This document shows positions 47,879 to 55,135 of a stretch of 64,000 bases of DNA, piece by piece. The stretch lies in contig NZ_JBFLUG010000024.1 in NCBI RefSeq assembly GCF_041008525.1, positions 1 to 64,000 of the forward strand, read 5' to 3'. The translations under genes and the position numbers were made by a program. The notes under the pieces are model-generated. The model was not told the DNA's origin, made no database searches, and worked only from the letters and a program-made list of their open reading frames with translations. Within the stretch, counting starts at the first letter, position 1. The number at the start of each line of letters is the position of its first letter. This stretch comes from Parafrankia sp041008525 (GTDB lineage: Bacteria; Actinomycetota; Actinomycetes; Frankiales; Frankiaceae).

Positions 47879-49504
47879 TCAGCGTGGGGGGTGGGTGGCG
47901 AGGATGTCGACGAGCAGGGCCGCCGTCCAGGAGAAGCGGTTGCTGCCGGCGCCCGAACCGTCCAGCGGGGAGTAGTACTCGAACATCGAGCCGGACGAGC
48001 GGATCACGTCGACGGTGTTCCGGCGGATGGCGTCGGCGGCCTCGCGGCGGCCGTAGCGGTCCAGCCCGTCGGCGATCAGCCAGTTCATGTTGACCCAGAC
48101 CGGGCCCTGCCAGTAGCAGCGGGGCAGGAAGGCGGGGTCGTCGGTCGGCACACTGGCGATGCCGTACTTCGCCCAGTACCGCGGCGACATGAGCTGCTCG
48201 ACCATGCCGTCGACCTCGCTGTCCGGCACGACGCCGGCGTACAGCGGAAGGAAACTGGCGATCGTGGGGTGAGGCAGCAGGCCGCCGGTGCGGAAGTCGC
48301 GGCTGAGGTAGAGACCATCCGACCACAGATCGTTCATCGCGGCCCGGGTTCGCCGCATCGACCGGGCCAGCCAGCGCGGCACCGGGAAGCCGGCCTCCTC
48401 GGCGATCGTCACGAGGTGCTCGTTCGCGCGGATGAGGATGGCGTTGAAGGCGACGTCCTGCACCAGCGGGACGAAGGTGTTCCGGATGGTCCGGAACTCG
48501 TACCGGCTGCGCCGCAGCTCGCGGACGATCCGGTAGAGGGTGAACAGGTCCGCGGAGGTCAGCCGCTCGTCCGGCGGAACCTCCTTGGAGTCACGGCGCA
48601 GCGCGTCGAGCGCGTCGTCGCTGTTGATCCGGCGCAGCGCCCGCACCGTGCGCGGCGCCACCGGCTTGGTCATCTCCATCCAGGTGGGCGTGTTGTCCAT
48701 CCCGGACTCCCACGAGTGCACCAGCGTGACCAGCCCGGTGTCGTCCGGGTCGCGCTCGCGGTAGAGCCACTCGTGGAACCGCATCAGTCCCGGCACGAGC
48801 CGTCGGTAGAAGGTGACCCGCTCGTCGCGGCTCATGGCCTCGCCGACCCGGACCGCCGCCTCCGCGATCATCGGCGGCTGGGTGACGCCGGTCGACTGGA
48901 CTCCGCCGGCGGTGGTGCACACCCGGTCGCACCGCCAGCGCTGCGGGCCCGCGTGGTAGTAGTCGGACGTCTCCGCGAAGATGACGTGCGGGATCATGCC
49001 ACCGGGCCACTGCCCCCGAAGCAGGGAGAGCAGTTCGGCCGCGGCCCGTGCCGGGTCGAGGTGGCGCAGTCCGATCGCGATGAAGCAGCTGTCCCACAGC
49101 CACTGGTGCGGGTAGAGCGTGGGCGACGGGCGAGTGATGTCCCCGAGGTCGTTCGCGCGCAGGACCCCGATGGCCGTCTCGCGCAGCGCTGCCAGGTCGG
49201 CGGGCAGCGCGACCTCCCCGGCGGGCGGCGCCACCGTGGTGCCAGCACCGGCCCCGGTCGCACCCGGCGTGGCGGGTGTCACATCGGGCGGGTCGGCGGG
49301 GGCCGGTATGCCGGCGGGCACAGCGGTGCCGATGCCGGCGGCGGCCCCGCGTGACCGGTTGGTGCCTGTCGCCGGCACCGGAGGGGGACCGGCGGCCGAG
49401 CCGGTCGGCGTCCCCGGCGGCGCCGCGGCAGGGGTGGCATCACGCGCGACGGGCGGCATGATCGGGCTGGACGAGGACGGCGCGGGCATCGGGGAAACCG
49501 ACAT
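47879..49504 (-). CDS. GH63-type glycoside hydrolase (glucosyl/mannosylglycerate hydrolase-like)
   Basis: The 541-residue protein starts with an Ala/Pro-rich stretch of about 120 residues and then has the (alpha/alpha)6 barrel of GH63 and related enzymes. Diagnostic motifs are HQWLWDSCFIAIGLRHL (about 152-168), HSWESGMDNTPTW (about 277) with a likely catalytic residue, and YWQGPVWVNMNWLI (about 465). Members hydrolyse alpha-glucosyl or mannosyl linkages; glucosylglycerate hydrolase in mycobacteria is one such enzyme. Substrate here is not provable. The start is ATG 49504, 6 bp behind a TACTCT box. It converges with nrdJ. A glycogen-debranching role is an alternative often given in annotations. 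Confidence 0.82.
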   Translation of the reverse strand: MSVSPMPAPSSSSPIMPPVARDATPAAAPPGTPTGSAAGPPPVPATGTNRSRGAAAGIGTAVPAGIPAPADPPDVTPATPGATGAGAGTTVAPPAGEVALPADLAALRETAIGVLRANDLGDITRPSPTLYPHQWLWDSCFIAIGLRHLDPARAAAELLSLLRGQWPGGMIPHVIFAETSDYYHAGPQRWRCDRVCTTAGGVQSTGVTQPPMIAEAAVRVGEAMSRDERVTFYRRLVPGLMRFHEWLYRERDPDDTGLVTLVHSWESGMDNTPTWMEMTKPVAPRTVRALRRINSDDALDALRRDSKEVPPDERLTSADLFTLYRIVRELRRSRYEFRTIRNTFVPLVQDVAFNAILIRANEHLVTIAEEAGFPVPRWLARSMRRTRAAMNDLWSDGLYLSRDFRTGGLLPHPTIASFLPLYAGVVPDSEVDGMVEQLMSPRYWAKYGIASVPTDDPAFLPRCYWQGPVWVNMNWLIADGLDRYGRREAADAIRRNTVDVIRSSGSMFEYYSPLDGSGAGSNRFSWTAALLVDILATHPPR

Positions 49505-49510
49505 CGTGAG

Positions 49511-49516
49511 AGAGTA
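49511..49516 (-). promoter_or_regulatory. Leaderless-type -10 box of the glycosidase gene
   Basis: TACTCT on the minus strand is followed by 6 bp and the ATG at 49504. Confidence 0.55.
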
Positions 49517-50390
49517 GCGGTTACACGCCGTGCTCGCCTGGCGGGGGCCGCCGGTGTGGTCCGCCCCACGCAAGATGATTGCGCCTGAGCTACGGGTGCG
49601 TTGCGACACGTTTGTCGTCCCCCCTGCCACGCAGGGAAAAGTCCGGTTCGGTGGTCATGCGTGATGTCACGGCGCGGCCCGCGGAGCCCGCCGGAGGTGG
49701 GGGTGGCCGGTGGGGCCAGGGCGCCGCAACCCGGCAGATCAACTACCTAGAGTGACGACCGGGTGGTTGGTGTGGAGGTCTCCTCGGAGTTGGCCCCTGG
49801 GCGGCGTCCGGTGTGCGGCCGGAGTCGGCTGCTCGGCGGGATCCCGACGGGACGCCCCGGGCGCGATGCTGCGAACGCCTTTCCGTGGGCCCGGCGTGGA
49901 CTCGTGGCGCGGGAGTGTGAGGGGCGGCCCGGCTGGTGCGCGTCGCGCCGGCACCGCTTTCCGAAGTCGCGCAGTGGTGTCGAGGCGGCTGACTGTGGGC
50001 CCGCTCACGCGTCCGGAGTCCCTGCTGGGCCCACAGTGGTCTCCACGTGAGCTCTTCGTGGTGCGTGTCACAGTGCTGAACCCGTTTCGCGCGGGCATGC
50101 GGGCCCGCATGGCGGGTACCAGACCGGCGGGAACGCCGTTGCGGCGTCCCCTGCCTGCTCGGGGCGCATCCGAATCGAGGCGGCTGTGCGACGGCCTTCG
50201 GTTGCGCACCCTCGCCGAAGAGCCGGGAAGGTGACGCCGATCTCTGGATCGAACTCCCTAAAGTGTCATGGTGGCGACTCTCCGCTGTGAAATGTCACTG
50301 ATAGTCGAGGGACCACCGTGGGAGCCGCCGAGATAGTTGCTCGTTCCCGCCACAGCACGCGATCTGCCAGGTAGTCTTCGCGACAGCGGG

Positions 50391-50420
50391 TTCAGCGTCC
50401 CGAAGGCAGGGGTCTACACT
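50391..50420 (+). promoter_or_regulatory. Housekeeping-type promoter before sigA
   Basis: TTCAGC (50391-50396) and TACACT (50415-50420) are 18 bp apart. The -10 is good, the -35 moderate. Confidence 0.5.
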
Positions 50421-50464
50421 TCTCAGTAGGCCCGGCGATCGCTGACGTCCGGCTGTGCCTGCAC

Positions 50465-50491
50465 GGGAATGGTTACGCCTCTTCGGTCGTT
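50465..50491 (+). promoter_or_regulatory. SigR/SigH-type promoter before sigA
   Basis: GGGAAT (50465-50470), an 18 bp spacer and GTT (50489-50491) match the GGGAAT-N18-GTT consensus of the thiol-oxidative-stress sigma factor SigR. Streptomyces hrdB has a SigR-dependent promoter too. Confidence 0.6.
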
Positions 50492-50549
50492 ACCTCCACG
50501 TGCAAGGAAGTAGACGACCCACCCGCACCGACCATCGGATCTGCCACTG

Positions 50550-51821
50550 ATGACGCTGCCTGCCCTTGAACTAGCCGAGCGCACCGACGAGTCACGCCCG
50601 CGTCCGCGGCGTACCCGTCGCTCCGCTTCTCCTGCCCGTAACACTCCGAGCCGCACGCTGGCTGCGGTTCCCGACGAGCTTGACGAGCTCGACGTCTCCG
50701 CGGTCGCGGAGCTCATCGCCCGCGGCCGCGAGACCGGTGAGCTCAGCCGCGCCGAGCTCCGTGAGGCCCTTGAGGCCGCGGACATCGGCGTGGAGCTGCT
50801 GCCCGCGCTGATCAGTCGGCTGAGCGCCGCCGGCATCGACCTCGTCGAGGAAGAGGATGTCGAGCGCCCCGGGGCCGGTGCCGCACCGACCCGCACCGTC
50901 GCCGACCACGCCGGTACGGCGGACCTCGTCCGCATGTACCTGCGCGAGATCGGCAAGGTGCCGCTGCTCAACGCCGCCCAGGAGGTCGAGCTCTCCAAGC
51001 GGGTCGAGGCTGGTCTGTTCGCCGAGCACAAGCTCGACACGGACCAGAACCTGCCCGAGGAGCTCCGCCGCGACCTGGGTCGGCTCGTCGCCGACGGCCA
51101 GGCTGCCAAGCAGCAGCTGGTCTCCGCCAACCTGCGCCTCGTGGTGTCGGTGGCGAAGAAGTACAGCGGCCGCGGCATGACCCTGCTGGACCTCGTCCAG
51201 GAGGGGAACCTGGGCCTCATCCGCGCGGTCGAGAAGTTCGACTACGCGAAGGGCTACAAGTTCTCGACCTACGCCACCTGGTGGATCCGCCAGGCCATCG
51301 GCCGCGCGCTGGCCGACCAGGCCCGGACGATCCGCATCCCGGTGCACGTGGTCGAGCAGATCAACAAGATCACCCGGCTGCAGCGCCAGCTCGTCTCGAC
51401 CCTCGGCCGCGAGCCGACGGACGAGGAGCTCGCGTTCGAGCTGGACATGCCGATCGAGCAGGTCGTCGAGCTGCGCCGCTACGCGCAGGACACGGTGAGC
51501 CTGGAGACGTCCGTCGGCGACGATGGCGACTCCGTGCTCGGCGACTTCATCGAGGACTCCGACGCGACCTCCCCGGCCGACGCCGCCTCCTACGGCGCGA
51601 TGCAGGATGAGATCGACAACGTCCTCGGCGCGCTGAACCCGCGTGAGCGCGAGGTGATGCGGCTGCGCTTCGGGCTCGCCGACGGCAAGCAGCACACGCT
51701 TGCCGAGGTGGGTAACCGACTCGGCCTGACCCGTGAGCGCATCCGTCAGATCGAGCGCGACACGCTGAGGGAGCTGCGCAAGCCCGCCGTTGCCGGCAGG
51801 CTGCGCGAGTTCCTCGACTGA
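50550..51821 (+). CDS. sigA: Principal RNA polymerase sigma factor (RpoD/HrdB type)
   Basis: This is a group 1/2 sigma-70 factor. A region-1.1-like segment lies at about 50-108, region 1.2 at 126-157 (RMYLREIGKVPLLNAAQE), region 2 at about 195-265 with the -10-reading GYKFSTYATWWIRQAI, region 3 after that, and region 4.2 at about 390-412 with HTLAEVGNRLGLTRERIRQIE. Presence of region 1.1 and this place in the recA-to-sigA gene order favour the principal factor. At 423 residues it is shorter than Streptomyces HrdB because it lacks the long acidic/Lys-rich N-terminus, so an HrdD/SigB-like role is not excluded. ATG 50550 has no strong ribosome site. Confidence 0.93.
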   Translation: MTLPALELAERTDESRPRPRRTRRSASPARNTPSRTLAAVPDELDELDVSAVAELIARGRETGELSRAELREALEAADIGVELLPALISRLSAAGIDLVEEEDVERPGAGAAPTRTVADHAGTADLVRMYLREIGKVPLLNAAQEVELSKRVEAGLFAEHKLDTDQNLPEELRRDLGRLVADGQAAKQQLVSANLRLVVSVAKKYSGRGMTLLDLVQEGNLGLIRAVEKFDYAKGYKFSTYATWWIRQAIGRALADQARTIRIPVHVVEQINKITRLQRQLVSTLGREPTDEELAFELDMPIEQVVELRRYAQDTVSLETSVGDDGDSVLGDFIEDSDATSPADAASYGAMQDEIDNVLGALNPREREVMRLRFGLADGKQHTLAEVGNRLGLTRERIRQIERDTLRELRKPAVAGRLREFLD

Positions 51822-51931
51822 GGATCGGTCGTCTGGGACGAGGTCGTCTGGTGGGCGGCGGCAACGCGGGCCGGCGCCCACAGCAGGCCGGAGCAGGGGC
51901 AGCCGCGCCGCTCCGGTAAAGGGTGGTGGGA

Positions 51932-51963
51932 AGCCGGATCCTCGCTGAGGCGAGGATCCGGCT
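51932..51963 (+). terminator. Perfect 13 bp hairpin terminator after sigA
   Basis: Arms 51932-51944 and 51951-51963 pair perfectly around a 6-base loop and are followed by a pyrimidine-rich run. A GCGGCCTC octamer is repeated three times just downstream. Confidence 0.9.
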
Positions 51964-52080
51964 CTTCCATTTCCCGCGGCCTCGCGGCCTCGCGGCCTCC
52001 CACGGCTCCCCACGTTCTGTGGTCTCGCGAGACCCCCTCCCCGGACGGCGGGTCAGGGCGGGTCAGCCCGGACAGGCGGG

Positions 52081-53778
52081 TCAGGGCGCGGGGCGCAGTC
52101 CGGACGGGATGAGCGCCGGGAAGGCGACGTCCCCGACGGCGAAAGCGCCGGCAGCGGTCGCCCGGGCCCATTCACGCTGCCACCACCAGCCGGGAAAGCG
52201 GCCCAGCCGGGTCTGGTAGAGCCACGCGCCTGTCGGGTCCCCCCAGACGAACACGGGCATCGACGGCAGCGGTGCCGTCACGACGAGCTCGCCGCCGGTG
52301 TCCGCCCGGTCGGTGACCCGTACCGCGCAACCCAGCGCCGGCCCGGCCTCGCCGGCCCTTACCGGCTCCGTCGGCAGCGCCAGAATCAGCGCCGTACCGA
52401 GTTCAACGCTGCCACTCATGGCTGTGAAGGCCACTGACGGGCTCACCGCCTCGTACACCCACGCCGCCGCGTCGGGAGCGAACGGGGCTCCGAACGCTCC
52501 GACCGTCCGCAGCAGGGAGAGGTCCGCGAGGGCCGCCGGCACGAGCCCGCTGTCCCGGCAGGCCTCCACGAACGCCGCGGCCAGCCCCAGGCAGGTCACC
52601 TCGATCGCTTCGGTGAGCCGCCACAGGATCGACAGGTCCGGATGGGCCGGACTGCCGTCGTACAGGACGATCGTCGTGCCCGTGAGCAGCCCGGAGACCA
52701 GGTAGTGCCACATCACCTCGCCCGTGGTGGCCTGCCAGCACAGGCGGTCGGCCGGCCCCAGGTCCAGGTGCATGGCCAGCGATTTCAGGTGCTCCAGCAG
52801 GATGCCGCCGTGCCCGTGGACGACCGGCCGCGGCTGGCTGCCGGCTTCGGCGGTGAAGAGGATCCACAGCGGCGCGTCGAACGGCAGCCGGGCGAAGACC
52901 AGCTCCTCCTCGACGGCGAGCAGATCATCCCAGGACCGCAGCGCGGGCACCCCGGCCCCGGCCGCCCGGCCGAGCGCGTCGGAGGTCAGATAGGGGATCA
53001 CGACCGTCGCCGCCAGGTTGGGTAGCCGTCGGCCGAGGTGCGCCAGCGGTTCCAGGGAGTCGAAGACCTGGCCACCACGGGTGTACCCGTCGACGCCGAT
53101 CAGCACCCGCGGGGTGATCGGGGCGAACCGGTCGGCGAGCCCCTCGGGCGCCGCGTCCGGCGGGCAGGAGGCCCAGACCGCCCCGAGACTGGCCGTGGCC
53201 AGCATCGCGATCACCGCGTGCGCCGTGTTCGGTACCACCGCGGCGACCCGGTCGCCGGGTCCGACGCCGAGCCGGCGCAGTCCGGCGGCGGCGCGGGCGA
53301 CCTGCCGGCGCAGGTCGTCCCAGCTGACCACGGCGGTCGCCCCGTCCTCGCGGACGGCGATGATGCCCGGTGCGGCGCCGTGGCGGGTGAGCGCGTTCTC
53401 CGCGTAGTTGACGCGCGCGGTGGGGAACCAGCGGGTGCCGGTCATCCCCGCGCCGGTCAGCGGTGGGCCGTCCCCGCGGTCACCTTCGACGGCGCAGAAC
53501 TCCCAGAGCAGGTCCCAGAAGCGGCCGGGTTCGGTGACCGACCAGTCCTGGAGCGCCGCCGATCCGGCGAGGCGCAGCCCGTGCTCCTCTGCCAGCCATC
53601 CGCGGAACCGGGTCACGGACGCCTCGGCAACCCGCCGCGCCGGCGGCTCCCACAGCACGGCGCCGACCGGGGTCCTCGACGCCGTGCCGGGAACCGGCCG
53701 GCGACCGCGTGGTTCGTCGTGTTCTGGTCCTTCGTCTCCCGCCACGTGATCTGACCCTAATGTGTCGCGTTTCGCCAT
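52081..53778 (-). CDS. Acetoacetyl-CoA synthetase-like pseudoenzyme
   Basis: The 565-residue protein aligns by eye with acetoacetyl-CoA synthetases over most of their N-terminal domain (TRWFPTARVNYAENALTRH, GDRVAAVVPNTAHAVIAML, HGHGGILLEHLKSLAMHLDLG, IVLYDGSPAHPD). The ATP-binding motifs are lost: the SSGTTGLPK-type loop reads TAEAGSQPR, the SGGTD motif reads MSGSVE, and the chain stops after the WWWQREWARATAAG segment, before the GRSDATLNPGGVRIG region and the C-terminal domain with the catalytic, acetylatable lysine. Family members are about 650 residues. The frame is intact, so this looks like a stable non-catalytic homologue or a recent decay product. ATG 53778 is one possible start. It is divergent, by 52 bp, from the acuC operon. 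Confidence 0.85.
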   Translation of the reverse strand: MAKRDTLGSDHVAGDEGPEHDEPRGRRPVPGTASRTPVGAVLWEPPARRVAEASVTRFRGWLAEEHGLRLAGSAALQDWSVTEPGRFWDLLWEFCAVEGDRGDGPPLTGAGMTGTRWFPTARVNYAENALTRHGAAPGIIAVREDGATAVVSWDDLRRQVARAAAGLRRLGVGPGDRVAAVVPNTAHAVIAMLATASLGAVWASCPPDAAPEGLADRFAPITPRVLIGVDGYTRGGQVFDSLEPLAHLGRRLPNLAATVVIPYLTSDALGRAAGAGVPALRSWDDLLAVEEELVFARLPFDAPLWILFTAEAGSQPRPVVHGHGGILLEHLKSLAMHLDLGPADRLCWQATTGEVMWHYLVSGLLTGTTIVLYDGSPAHPDLSILWRLTEAIEVTCLGLAAAFVEACRDSGLVPAALADLSLLRTVGAFGAPFAPDAAAWVYEAVSPSVAFTAMSGSVELGTALILALPTEPVRAGEAGPALGCAVRVTDRADTGGELVVTAPLPSMPVFVWGDPTGAWLYQTRLGRFPGWWWQREWARATAAGAFAVGDVAFPALIPSGLRPAP

Positions 53779-53816
53779 CCGTCCGCCGCGTCGTCGCTCC
53801 GGACAGCGATGGGAGT

Positions 53817-53822
53817 TACCGT
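53817..53822 (+). promoter_or_regulatory. -10 box of the acuC operon
   Basis: TACCGT is followed by 8 bp and GTG 53831. It lies in the 52 bp divergent gap to the synthetase-like gene, so the two promoters must overlap. Confidence 0.5.
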
Positions 53823-53830
53823 CTTGTCGT

Positions 53831-55135
53831 GTGAGCGGGTCCGTGAACGCAGAGCCGGCGCAACCGCGAGACACCGGATCCCGGCCGCGGTCGCCGGTCG
53901 GCGGTGCGGACGACCACACGCTGCTGGTCTGGGACCCGGCGATGCTCGACTACGACTTCGGGCCGAGCCACCCGCTGCATCCCGTCCGGCTCGCGCTGAC
54001 CATGGATCTTGCCGGCGCGGCCGGCCTGCTCGACCGCCCCGGGCTCACGGTGTCGTCCGCGGCGCTGGCGTCCGACGACCTGATCGAGCTCGTCCACGAC
54101 CCCGCCTATCTGCGGGCCGTCCGGCAGGCGTCGCCGGGCTCGGCGACCGGCGCCCGGCTGGCCGCGAGGTTCGGCCTCGGCTCCTCGGACAACCCCGTCT
54201 TCGACCGGATGCACGCCGCCGCCGCGCTCGTCACCGGTGGCACGCTGGCCGCCGCGCGGGCCGTGTGGGAGGGCACCCACCGGCATGCGGTGGCGATCGC
54301 CGGCGGCCTGCATCACGCCATGCGCGGCACGGCGAGCGGGTTCTGCGTCTACAACGACCCGGCAGTCGCCATCGCCTGGCTGCTGTCGGCGGGCGCCAGC
54401 AGGGTCGCCTATATCGATGTGGATGTCCACCACGGTGACGGCGTCCAGGCGGCCTTCTACGACGATCCGCGGGTTCTGACGATCTCGTTGCACCAGAGCG
54501 GGCGCACCCTGTTCCCCGGCACCGGCTTCCCCGACGAGGTCGGGGTGGGTGACGCCGAGGGCACGGCGGTCAACGTGGCGCTCCCGCCGCGGACGGACGA
54601 CGCCGGCTGGCTGCGGGCGTTCTCCGGTGTGGTGCCGGTGCTGCTGCGTTCGTTCCGGCCGCAGGTCCTTGTCACCCAGCACGGGTGCGACACGCATGCC
54701 CTCGACCCGCTGGCGGATCTGCGGCTGTCGCTGGAGGGGCAGACCGCCTCGTACGCGGCGCTGCACACACTGGCGCACGAGGTGTGCGGCGGCCGGTGGC
54801 TGGCCTGCGGGGGAGGCGGGTACGCGCTGGACGCCGTCGTCCCGCGGGCCTGGACCCAGCTGCTCGCGATCGCCACCCACGCCCCGCTGGACCCGGCCCG
54901 GCCGCTGCCGTCGGACTGGGCCGCCGGCGCGCCGGCGAAGGTGCGGGCCGCGACCGGCCACGACTCGGTCGGCGCGGCCGGGATGCCGGCCGCCTTCGGG
55001 GACGGTGCCTCGGCGCGCCACCACCCGTGGGACGCGGGCGAGGGCGACGCCGACGACCCCGTCGACCGGGCGGTCGCCGCCACCCGCCGCGCGGTGCTCC
55101 CCCTGCACGGCCTCGACCCCCTCCAGGACCGGTGA
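53831..55135 (+). CDS. acuC: AcuC-family lysine deacetylase
   Basis: AcuC is a zinc-dependent deacetylase of the histone-deacetylase family; in Bacillus it reverses acetylation of acetyl-CoA synthetase. The 434-residue product has the expected residues: GGLHHAMRGTASGFCVYND with tandem His, the DVDVHHGDGVQ zinc motif (about residues 197-207), and the GTGFPDEVG and GGGGYALDAV loops near the end. The frame is open upstream; GTG 53831 is taken because of the TACCGT box and because the family domain begins soon after. Its stop overlaps the acetyltransferase start by four bases, giving a paired writer and eraser of lysine acetylation. Confidence 0.92.
   Translation: MSGSVNAEPAQPRDTGSRPRSPVGGADDHTLLVWDPAMLDYDFGPSHPLHPVRLALTMDLAGAAGLLDRPGLTVSSAALASDDLIELVHDPAYLRAVRQASPGSATGARLAARFGLGSSDNPVFDRMHAAAALVTGGTLAAARAVWEGTHRHAVAIAGGLHHAMRGTASGFCVYNDPAVAIAWLLSAGASRVAYIDVDVHHGDGVQAAFYDDPRVLTISLHQSGRTLFPGTGFPDEVGVGDAEGTAVNVALPPRTDDAGWLRAFSGVVPVLLRSFRPQVLVTQHGCDTHALDPLADLRLSLEGQTASYAALHTLAHEVCGGRWLACGGGGYALDAVVPRAWTQLLAIATHAPLDPARPLPSDWAAGAPAKVRAATGHDSVGAAGMPAAFGDGASARHHPWDAGEGDADDPVDRAVAATRRAVLPLHGLDPLQDR

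Larger units (their letters stand above)
49517..50549 (+). promoter_or_regulatory. 1 kb upstream region of the principal sigma gene
   Basis: No convincing gene is present; open frames here lack starts with ribosome sites and show no family. The first half is GC-rich without landmarks. The second half (50220-50549) is less GC-rich and contains two promoters described separately. A long untranslated leader is likely. Confidence 0.5.

Noticed and set aside
49710..50234. Open frame of 174 codons before sigA
   Set aside because: No ribosome site, no recognisable family, Arg/Gly-rich composition typical of shadow frames, and overlap with an equally long frame on the other strand.
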